A stretch of 64,000 nt of DNA. Source: CAZGAQ01 sp964523405. Its GTDB lineage: Bacteria; Planctomycetota; Phycisphaerae; UBA1845; Fen-1342. Shown here one piece after another: positions 1 through 7,706 of the stretch; position 1 is the first letter of the stretch; each line of letters starts with the position of its first letter. Under the pieces are notes generated by a model. The model was not told the origin of the DNA. It saw only the letters and a program-made list of their open reading frames with translations, and made no database searches. The DNA is taken from the NCBI GenBank assembly GCA_964523405.1, contig CAZGAQ010000002.1, positions 62,001 through 126,000 on the forward strand, read 5' to 3'. Both the position numbers and the translations under genes were made by a program.

Positions 1-1389
1 CTGCACGCGCAGGTCCTTGAGCCGCTCCTGGTTGCGGAAGAAGCGCGCCCAGCTGTGCCCCGGCGAGGGATACGTGTCCTGCTCTTCGATCTCCCACCAG
101 TGCTGGAGATAGGGGTCGTGGACGCGCATCTCGGCGCCCATCTCGGTGAGCTTGCGGAGGACCAACTCGCTGCCGCTATAGCGCGTGTCGCCCACGTCCT
201 CGCGGTAGGCCGCGCCGAGCAGTGCGACCCGCGCGGCCGCGACGATCTTGCCCATGTTGCGTAAGGCGTCGCGGGTGAGTTCGGCGACATGGAGCGCGCG
301 GGTGTCATTCACGTCGATGGCGGTGGGAGTGATCTTGAAGATGTCGTCCTCGAAGCCCATCAGGTGGCGGTAAGCCCACATGCCCAGGCCGCCGTCCTTG
401 GGGAGGCAATAGCCGCCGATGCCCGGGCCGGGGAAGACCATGTTGTTGTGCGTCGGGCGCATCTTGATGGCCTGCACGACCTTGATGAGGTCGACGCCGT
501 TGCGCTCCGCGAACAGGCTCCACTCGTCGAGAAACGCGAGAATGGTCGCGCGGTAACTGTTCTCGACGATCTTGCAGGTCTCGCTCTCCAACGGGCGGTC
601 GAGCACCGTCAGCGGGAACTGCTCCGTGTTGAGGACTTCGCGGAGGAATTTCTCGACGCGGCGCCGGGCCTCCGGGTTCACGCCGCTGCAGACTCGCCAG
701 AAGTCGCGGATGGAGCGGACGTATTCCTTGCCAGGCATGACCCGCTCGAAGCTGTGCGCCAGCAGCGGCTCCGCCGTGATGCCGCGCGCTTCGAACGCCC
801 GTTTCAGGATCGGCAGCGCGACGTACTCGGTCGTGCCCGGGGCCACCGTCGTCTCGATCAGGACCAGGCACTGGGGGGGGATGAGCTTCCCGATCACCTC
901 GAAGCTCTTCTCCAGTGCGGCCATGTCCGCCCGCCCCGTCCGGAGGTTGCCGAGGTCCTGCTTGAGGTAGTCGCACTGCACGTCGACAACGACGCAGTCG
1001 GCCAGCTTGAGGATGTCGTTCGTGTACGTCGCGATCAGCGTGCCTTTCTCCTTCACGCAGCGCGGGATGATCTGATCCACCTCCGGGTCCTCGGCTTTCA
1101 CCGGTGAAACCCCGCGGTTGAGGTAGTGGATCTTCCAGAAGCTGCGCGGGCTCGGCCGCTGCATGCCGATCACGAACTTCGTCGGCTGGCCAGTCTGCTT
1201 GTCGACGGTGTCGGCCACGACGGCCGCCATGACCGCGCCGACAAACCCGACGCCGACGACGACGACGATCTCGCGCCCCTGGGCGCGCTGGGCGGCGACG
1301 ATCTTCTCGAGGCGGGCATACTCCTGGGCATAGTCGGCCTCGGTGGGCAAGGGGAAGCGCTCCCCGGCAGGACTGACGGAATCACTCAT
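1..1389 (-). CDS. Nucleotide-sugar dehydrogenase (UDP-glucose/UDP-ManNAc 6-dehydrogenase family), 3' end cut by window
   Basis: Oxidises the C6 hydroxyl of a UDP- or GDP-sugar to a uronate in the cytoplasm, supplying surface-polysaccharide precursors (family knowledge). The reverse-strand frame is open for 463 codons from an ATG at 1389 to the window edge, so the C-terminus is missing. Visible signs are an NAD-binding glycine motif (GVGFVG, about residues 46-51), a central dimerisation region and the family's active-site motif GGYCLPKD with the nucleophilic cysteine at residue 328. About 40 residues precede the Rossmann fold, longer than usual. The start is supported by AAGGAG seven bases upstream of the ATG. 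The exact sugar substrate cannot be told from sequence. The gene is divergent from the metalloprotease gene that begins at 1648. Confidence 0.88.
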   Translation of the reverse strand, partial: MSDSVSPAGERFPLPTEADYAQEYARLEKIVAAQRAQGREIVVVVGVGFVGAVMAAVVADTVDKQTGQPTKFVIGMQRPSPRSFWKIHYLNRGVSPVKAEDPEVDQIIPRCVKEKGTLIATYTNDILKLADCVVVDVQCDYLKQDLGNLRTGRADMAALEKSFEVIGKLIPPQCLVLIETTVAPGTTEYVALPILKRAFEARGITAEPLLAHSFERVMPGKEYVRSIRDFWRVCSGVNPEARRRVEKFLREVLNTEQFPLTVLDRPLESETCKIVENSYRATILAFLDEWSLFAERNGVDLIKVVQAIKMRPTHNNMVFPGPGIGGYCLPKDGGLGMWAYRHLMGFEDDIFKITPTAIDVNDTRALHVAELTRDALRNMGKIVAAARVALLGAAYREDVGDTRYSGSELVLRKLTEMGAEMRVHDPYLQHWWEIEEQDTYPSPGHSWARFFRNQERLKDLRVQ

Positions 1390-1547
1390 TAGCGGACTCC
1401 TTGGCTGACGCCGAAAAAGGCGGACCCTGATATGATGGAACCCGCGTAGCTTGCAGATAAACAGACTAGGCTGTCAACTACCGGCAAAACGGGTTCCAAC
1501 CCGAAAGCGGACCGCGTGCGAATCGTTACTGCGACGAAGCTTACGGC

Positions 1548-1576
1548 TTGCCGCCCATTTGGGGTACCAGTACAAT
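1548..1576 (+). promoter_or_regulatory. Sigma-70-like promoter for the M6 metalloprotease gene
   Basis: TTGCCG (1548-1553) and TACAAT (1571-1576) are separated by 17 bases, which is good -35/-10 spacing. They lie about 70 bases upstream of the ATG at 1648. Predicted by eye. Confidence 0.5.
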
Positions 1577-1647
1577 TGCGTTACGTGACTTTGTGCCCGC
1601 GTCCTCGTCGGCTGGACGCATCCCGCTACGGCGAGGGAGGTTTGTTC

Positions 1648-4600
1648 ATGTTGGCCAACGTTCGTTCGGTGCGGTCGATCTTCGCGCTCGTACTCTGTCT
1701 GGGGGTGCTCGGCCTGGCAGCCAAGGCTGATGGGACGCCTCCGCAGGCGGCGGACAAGGTGCCGCAAGCCGACGGCATCAGCGCTCCCGTGAGCATGGCC
1801 AAGGCTCACGCCGCAGAGGGCGCGGCCGCTGATTCCTGGCCGACCGCAGCGGGGCCCACCGGGCAACGTAAGTTCATGGTAATGCTGGGCGTACCGGTGA
1901 AGAGCTTCCCGGGTGGCTGGCCTCCACCGGCCGGTCAGTACTTGCCGAACCCAGCTCAGTGCTGGGATCACTACTTCGACCGGACTAAGGCCGGCATCGA
2001 CTCTTTCGCCGAGTACTGGCGGGAGATCTCGTACAACACCGTGAACGTGAGCGGTGACGTCGCGGGCTGGTGCGAGCTGCCCTGGCCGGCTTTGCCGCTT
2101 GGGATGGACATTGGTGGTCACGGCGGGCTGGCGGCAGCCGTCCTGGGCTACACGGATCTCAACGGCAGCGGTGGCTTCGAGAAGTACGCAGGGGAGGGGT
2201 ATAGCGAAACCGAGCAGATGTACCTGATCGACAAGAACGGCGCCATTGCCGGGACGGGGCCGGGCGGACCCGGTCCGGATGTGCCGACGCCGGGTTTCCG
2301 CGACGGGGTCTGGACGCCGGGTGAGCGCTTCCTCGACGTCAACGGCAACGGTCGCTACGACGCGCTCATCGAGGACACGCGCGACTGCAACGGCAACGGC
2401 CTGATTGAGCAGGACGAGTACTGCGATGAGCTCGAGAACGGGGGCGACAACGATTCCAAGTGGAGCTTCCCCGAGCCGTACGAAGACTACCTGCGGGTGT
2501 ACATGCCGATTGCGTCGAACGAGCGCGACTGCTGGGTGCGCTTGGATCCAAGCTACAAGAACCCCGACCAAACCGGTGACGCAAGCACGGTTGGCTCGCG
2601 GGCCTGGTCCGAGGCCTACATTCGCCGTAACTACGTGGGCAGCAACCTTGGGAAGCCGTGGCTGGCGGCGCCTACAGATCCGAACAGCCCGGCTGATCCG
2701 AACGCCAACGGCTGCAGTGACCCCAACAACAATGGCTCGGGCTTCCTGGGCCGTTTCGGCAACAGCAAGTACGACGGCCCGGATCAGTGGAGCGAGGCCG
2801 GCAACACGAAGGTCCGGCAACCTCCCGGGGGCGCATGGAATGACTCGGCCATCACGCCGGACCCGGACCTGCTTGCCATGTTGGGCCTGGGCGGATGGGA
2901 CTACGAACTCGACACGGATAGCGACGGCATCACCTGGTGGCAGGCGTTCTGGCATGAGAAGTGGGTGACCTACTGGAGCGCGCAGGGCGTGCCCGTCAAC
3001 CGCATTCCGCCGGAGCCGAATGATCCCAACTACGCGGCACCGGCCTGGCCGGGCGGAACACCGAACTTGGTCGCATTCGTGCCGCCACCGGCCACCTATA
3101 GCGGCAACGCCAACCCGGCCGTCCGGCGCTTCGAGCCGAATGTGGGCGGATCGAATGCGCGCTCGGGACTGGCCTGCACGAAGTCCCCGGATCCGAACTG
3201 CCCGAATGGTGAGCCTCCGGCGGCGCCGGATCCCAAGGACCTGGGCGACGGCTTTGTGGACCCGAGTTTCCTTACCGGCGGCGCGGTCATCTACCCCGAT
3301 GCCACTGGCTACTACGACGGCCGCGTCGAGTTCGACGACATGCCGTCGTCGATGTACCACTCCGGCGCCAACCCCTCGGGCCTCAGCCGCAACGACGCGG
3401 TCGGCATGCAGGGTGAGAACGGGGGCGATGGGCGCATTGGTGAGGTTACCTCCTCACGCTCGAGCCGCGTCTACGGGCAGGACAACGATGAGGACGGCCT
3501 GATTCAGCCGGGCGGCCCACTGGCGCGCGGCGTCCACGGCTCGAACGGCTTCGACGGCGGCAACGTCATGACGCTGGAGTGGCTGACGTGGATGACCAAG
3601 GGCAACGATACGACCGCGCCCGGGGGTGATGTGTACCTGAAGGAGCCCAACGGCAGCTACGTGCTGAACCGGCGCGGGGAGAAGGTCAAGTACAGCCCGA
3701 CCATGCTCAAACGCGACTCTAACCTGGACGGCCTGTTGGACCAGGGTGAAGTGCGCAACGCGGGCACGGAGAACTACGCGGTTGACCTGGACGCCGGCAC
3801 CGACAACAACGGTGGTGGCGGGAGCTACTACCCGTTCGACCGCGAGCGCATCACCGAGGACGCGGTGGCCGCGCTGGACACCGTCGTCGACTGGGACACG
3901 GTCGCGATGAGCGTCACGCAGCCCAATCCGTGGTACGACCCGAATGACCCGAACTTCGGCCCGCCCACGTACACGGACAGCTTCGTGCACGGCACGACCC
4001 TGATCCCGTCCGGTGTGGTCGGGGATGGTTTGGCGGCCGGCGGGCGCCCCCTGTGGGTACTGCCCGCGCCGGGGATGGGGCTGAGCATTCCCGTCATTGA
4101 ATACGGTGGCAACGTCAAGACACCGCTGTGGTTCTCGGACTTCGCGATGCCGCTGGGCGGGGCCGGCGAGGCCAGCACTGACCCGAACTCCGCGGGTGAG
4201 TGGGGCAAGGCGCTCATGGCCCACGAGTGGTTGCACGTCTGGGAAGGCTACCCCGATCTGTATGACTATGACGTGTACAGCAACGGCTTCGAGAATATGC
4301 CGGTCGGCGGCTGGGACATCATGGCGGGCGGCTTCGTGCATCCTACGCCGCCCCTCAAGGAAATCGGCCCGGGCATCGCGGCCCTGGGCACGGCGCATGC
4401 GCCGTGGATCGAAACCGTCGATTTGACGACCGTGCTCAATCCGTCGCAGCGCACCGACGTGGTGCTGCCCGACTATGCCTTCAAGGCGTCTAGGTCCGCC
4501 TACTTCTTTGAGAACCCGGTCGTGCCGGGCGAGCGTTTCTACTTCTGGCGCTCGACCTGGCCGAGTGTGCTCAACCCCGTGCCGATCAACTTCAACAAGT

Positions 4601-7380
4601 TCGCTCCGGGCGAGGGTGTGCTGATCATGCACACCGACTTCGCAGATTTTGTGAGCGGGACGGGCCCCGGCAACCCCGAGGCCTTCCCGGTTCAGCAGCG
4701 CATCGGCACGCACTTCACCTGGTCGATCGTGCAGGCCGACGGGCTGCACCAGCTCGAGAACGGCGAGAACGGCGGCGACGGCAACGATCCGTACCCCGGC
4801 GGCGCCGGTGTCGTCACCTGGAACGAGGATACGGACCCGAGCTCGCGCTGGTACGGCCAGGCGCGCAGCGGGTTGTCCTTCACGGGCGTAGCCCAATTCC
4901 CGCAGCAGTCGGTGGTGACGTTCCTGTGGGAGCCGCGGCTGGTGCCGTCGCTCACGTTCAGCCGTCCGCCGGGCACCATGCCGGTGCTGGCCACGTTCCG
5001 CCTGGGCTATCAGGCGTTCGACTGGTTCGGCGGCACGACGATGGAGTTTTACCTCGATACGGATCCCAACGGCTGGGACGGCACGCTGCTGGGGCAGGTC
5101 TACAAGAACGACGAGGGCGTCGTCGACGGCTCATTCGACGTCGTGCTGAACGACCCGAACAACGCGATCGCCGACGGCACCTACTACTTCTACGCCCGGC
5201 TGCTGCCGGGAGTCGGCGTGGATGGCCGCCTGGAGCCGTCCTTCTCGCCGCCGCGCATGCTGCTTACCAGCCGTGGGCGCGGAGCGATCATGCACTATGT
5301 CACCGATCCAAATGATCCGAACCTGCCGCCGAGCCTGGCGGCCGGTGTGACGGTCGACCCGAACAACTCCTTCTACGAGAGCTGGCTGATCACCTGCAAG
5401 AACGACAACAAGGCCGGCTCGGAGGTGTGGACGGTGCGCGGCTCGCTCTCCGGGGCGCAGCCGGATGCGCTGACCGGTGTGGAATACGGGCAGGAGCCGA
5501 ATTCGCCGGTGCGGTTCATCATCCAGCCGTCCGTGATTACGGAAAGCAGCGCGGGTGCGGACGTGTACCGGGCGGACAATGGCGACTACATCCTCGAGGA
5601 CTACCATCCCGGTCCGACGAAGTGGTTTGAGGCCACGCAGTTCCGCCGGGGCGATGTGGTGCGCATCACGGGCGGTGATGGCGCGGTGCCGGGCTTCTAC
5701 ACGATTCAGGATGTCCCGACGCCAAACAAGCTGCGCCTGACGCCCGATGCGGATCCGGGGAGCACGAACGGCACCCACACGCTGACGTATCGCGTGCACA
5801 GCTTCAGCAAGGGTTCGACCAATGTGAAGCCGGATCAGTTCATGTTCCTGACGACCGGCAAGACGGCGTACAGTCTGCCGGTGAAGTTCCTGCGCGGCGA
5901 GATCGTGCCGCAGATTCTGCCGGTGATCGAGATCACGTACCCGGGCGAAGCGATGAACCCGGACCATGTGCTCCCGCTGACGGTGCACTTCGACGCCTCG
6001 CGGACGCTCGACGAGAGCGGGCTGCCCAGCGCGACGCTGCAGTACATGTGGAGCTTCGACGCGGACAACCCGGTCGGCCCGACGGGCGCCGGCGCGATCG
6101 CGGACTACACGTACACGACACCGCCCATGGGCACGCGCGTGCGCGTCACCGTGACGAACACGGCGAGCGGCGCGACGGGCTATGCCGATGCGAACATCGT
6201 CTTCACGACGACCGATACGGACGCGGACGGTGTGCCCGATTACCGCGATAACTGCCCGACGGTAGCCAACGCGGACCAGTTGGATGGCGATGCGGACGGC
6301 ATCGGCGACGCGTGCGACAACTGCATCTTCGTGGCGAACCCGAATCAGGCCGACACGGATGGCGATGGCATCGGCGATGCCTGTGACAACTGCGTCCAGA
6401 TCGCCAACGCCGACCAATTGGATGCGGACGGAGACGCCGTCGGCGACGCGTGCGACAACTGCCGCAACACGGCGAACCGTGACCAGCGCGACACCGATCA
6501 CGACGGCGTCGGCGATGTCTGCGACAACTGCCTGCTGACGCGCAACGCGGACCAGCGGGACAGCGACGGTGACAACGTGGGCGACGTGTGCGATAACTGC
6601 CCGAGCGTGGCCAATCTGGATCAGCGCGATTCGGATGGCGACGGGTTCGGCGACGCCTGCGATACGGACAATGACAACGACGGCGTGCCGGACGCCAGCG
6701 ACAACTGCCGCCTGGTGTACAACCCGGACCAGGCCGACACCGATGCCGACGCGGTCGGCGATGTCTGCGACAACTGCCCGGTGACGGCGAACAACACGCA
6801 GGTGGACCGCGATGCCGACGGCGTGGGCGATGCCTGCGACCAGTGCCCGGATCAGGCCGGCGCCGATCCGCGCGGCAACGGTTGCCCTGCGGCGACGGTC
6901 CCGCCTTCGCCGCCGACCACGCCGAGCCCGGCCGACGGTGCGAGCGAGGTGCCGGTGTCCGTGCTGCTCGCGTGGGGTGCCGGCGCCAACGCTGAGCGGT
7001 ACAACCTGCGGGTCAGCCGCGAGGCGACGTTGCGGTCCCGTTTCGTCGACGTGAACACGACGAACCTGCACGCCGACGCCGCCCTGACGCTGAGCAACAG
7101 CACGACCTACTACTGGCAGGTCATCTCCCTCAACGAGAAGGGTACGGCTCCCAGCCCGGTGTGGTCGTTCCGGACGCAGGCCGCGACTGTGACGCCGCCG
7201 CCGGACAACAATACGCCGAGCGACGGCAATACTCCGTCGGATGGCAACACCCCGTCCGAGCCGAATCAGTCCGGCCAGCCGCAGCCGGTGACGCCCACGG
7301 GCGCCTGCCCCGGCGCCAGCGCCACACTGCTGGCGGTCTCGCTGCTCGGCCTGTGGGCGACGCGTCCGCGGCGCCGCTAG
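1648..7380 (+). CDS. Secreted M6-family (immune-inhibitor-A-like) metalloprotease with thrombospondin type 3 repeats and C-terminal sorting signal
   Basis: A 1910-residue exported protein. The ATG at 1648 follows GGGAGG and opens a signal peptide with a hydrophobic core (about residues 10-25). The zinc site HEWLH (residues 859-863) is followed by GYPDLYD and then GGWDIMAGG, the arrangement of M6 peptidases, so it should be an extracellular zinc protease. The N-terminal half has many Asp/Asn loops resembling EF-hand calcium sites and frequent Asp-Pro-Asn triplets. Thrombospondin type 3 repeats occupy about residues 1523-1747. A fibronectin-III-like domain follows (about 1755-1850), then a Thr/Ser/Pro/Asn linker. 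The last ~25 residues show a Cys motif (GACPG), a hydrophobic helix and RPRRR, like MYXO-CTERM-type tripartite sorting signals. Probably surface-anchored and calcium-stabilised. The substrate is unknown. Confidence 0.85.
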   Translation: MLANVRSVRSIFALVLCLGVLGLAAKADGTPPQAADKVPQADGISAPVSMAKAHAAEGAAADSWPTAAGPTGQRKFMVMLGVPVKSFPGGWPPPAGQYLPNPAQCWDHYFDRTKAGIDSFAEYWREISYNTVNVSGDVAGWCELPWPALPLGMDIGGHGGLAAAVLGYTDLNGSGGFEKYAGEGYSETEQMYLIDKNGAIAGTGPGGPGPDVPTPGFRDGVWTPGERFLDVNGNGRYDALIEDTRDCNGNGLIEQDEYCDELENGGDNDSKWSFPEPYEDYLRVYMPIASNERDCWVRLDPSYKNPDQTGDASTVGSRAWSEAYIRRNYVGSNLGKPWLAAPTDPNSPADPNANGCSDPNNNGSGFLGRFGNSKYDGPDQWSEAGNTKVRQPPGGAWNDSAITPDPDLLAMLGLGGWDYELDTDSDGITWWQAFWHEKWVTYWSAQGVPVNRIPPEPNDPNYAAPAWPGGTPNLVAFVPPPATYSGNANPAVRRFEPNVGGSNARSGLACTKSPDPNCPNGEPPAAPDPKDLGDGFVDPSFLTGGAVIYPDATGYYDGRVEFDDMPSSMYHSGANPSGLSRNDAVGMQGENGGDGRIGEVTSSRSSRVYGQDNDEDGLIQPGGPLARGVHGSNGFDGGNVMTLEWLTWMTKGNDTTAPGGDVYLKEPNGSYVLNRRGEKVKYSPTMLKRDSNLDGLLDQGEVRNAGTENYAVDLDAGTDNNGGGGSYYPFDRERITEDAVAALDTVVDWDTVAMSVTQPNPWYDPNDPNFGPPTYTDSFVHGTTLIPSGVVGDGLAAGGRPLWVLPAPGMGLSIPVIEYGGNVKTPLWFSDFAMPLGGAGEASTDPNSAGEWGKALMAHEWLHVWEGYPDLYDYDVYSNGFENMPVGGWDIMAGGFVHPTPPLKEIGPGIAALGTAHAPWIETVDLTTVLNPSQRTDVVLPDYAFKASRSAYFFENPVVPGERFYFWRSTWPSVLNPVPINFNKFAPGEGVLIMHTDFADFVSGTGPGNPEAFPVQQRIGTHFTWSIVQADGLHQLENGENGGDGNDPYPGGAGVVTWNEDTDPSSRWYGQARSGLSFTGVAQFPQQSVVTFLWEPRLVPSLTFSRPPGTMPVLATFRLGYQAFDWFGGTTMEFYLDTDPNGWDGTLLGQVYKNDEGVVDGSFDVVLNDPNNAIADGTYYFYARLLPGVGVDGRLEPSFSPPRMLLTSRGRGAIMHYVTDPNDPNLPPSLAAGVTVDPNNSFYESWLITCKNDNKAGSEVWTVRGSLSGAQPDALTGVEYGQEPNSPVRFIIQPSVITESSAGADVYRADNGDYILEDYHPGPTKWFEATQFRRGDVVRITGGDGAVPGFYTIQDVPTPNKLRLTPDADPGSTNGTHTLTYRVHSFSKGSTNVKPDQFMFLTTGKTAYSLPVKFLRGEIVPQILPVIEITYPGEAMNPDHVLPLTVHFDASRTLDESGLPSATLQYMWSFDADNPVGPTGAGAIADYTYTTPPMGTRVRVTVTNTASGATGYADANIVFTTTDTDADGVPDYRDNCPTVANADQLDGDADGIGDACDNCIFVANPNQADTDGDGIGDACDNCVQIANADQLDADGDAVGDACDNCRNTANRDQRDTDHDGVGDVCDNCLLTRNADQRDSDGDNVGDVCDNCPSVANLDQRDSDGDGFGDACDTDNDNDGVPDASDNCRLVYNPDQADTDADAVGDVCDNCPVTANNTQVDRDADGVGDACDQCPDQAGADPRGNGCPAATVPPSPPTTPSPADGASEVPVSVLLAWGAGANAERYNLRVSREATLRSRFVDVNTTNLHADAALTLSNSTTYYWQVISLNEKGTAPSPVWSFRTQAATVTPPPDNNTPSDGNTPSDGNTPSEPNQSGQPQPVTPTGACPGASATLLAVSLLGLWATRPRRR
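6214..6888 (+). repeat. Array of about nine thrombospondin type 3 (DxDxDGxGDxCDNC) repeats within the M6 metalloprotease gene
   Basis: Coding repeat with the recurring pattern Asp-x-Asp-x-Asp-Gly-hydrophobic-Gly-Asp-x-Cys-Asp-Asn-Cys, roughly every 23 residues. This is the classic Ca2+-wrapping TSP3 unit. It forms a rigid calcium-dependent stalk between the catalytic part and the C-terminal anchor. Confidence 0.9.
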
Positions 7381-7706
7381 CGAGATGCGGTCGTGTTGAC
7401 CGCAAGCAACGAGTGAGCAACATCTGCCGGCCGGACGTTCCACCGAACGCCCGGCCGGTGGCGTTTGGGACCGCGAGACCGGGCTAAGTATCGGCCGCAG
7501 CTGACGCGATGCCGTCCGAGAACCGCCAAGAACGGCTGGAAACGGGGGGCCGAAAGTGGTAGGCTCCGAGTGCAGCGTCCGTCCGGGGAACCGGCTTCTC
7601 CGGTGGGGCGGGATGGAGGCCCGAGCGCCGGTCGCGAGGCCGGGCTCTTGAGAGGGGATCTCATCCGATCCGATACCGGGCGGCACGCTAGACAGGGAGT
7701 GCGAGC
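7381..7706. other. Intergenic region, no gene seen
   Basis: 326 bases between two same-strand secreted-protein genes. It contains the hairpin at 7427-7458. GGGAG ahead of the ATG at 7707 serves as ribosome binding site. I see no convincing promoter or small ORF. Confidence 0.5.
7427..7458 (+). terminator. Hairpin downstream of the M6 metalloprotease gene
   Basis: CCGGCCGG pairs with CCGGCCGG across an inner CGTT/AACG stem. One mismatch separates the two stems and the loop is six bases. The 3' side (tggcgttt) is only weakly T-rich, so it is a terminator candidate at best. Confidence 0.4.

Noticed and set aside
6214..6888. Regular repeat considered as a CRISPR array
   Set aside because: The repeat stays in one reading frame and encodes TSP3 calcium units. 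There are no constant direct repeats with unique spacers.
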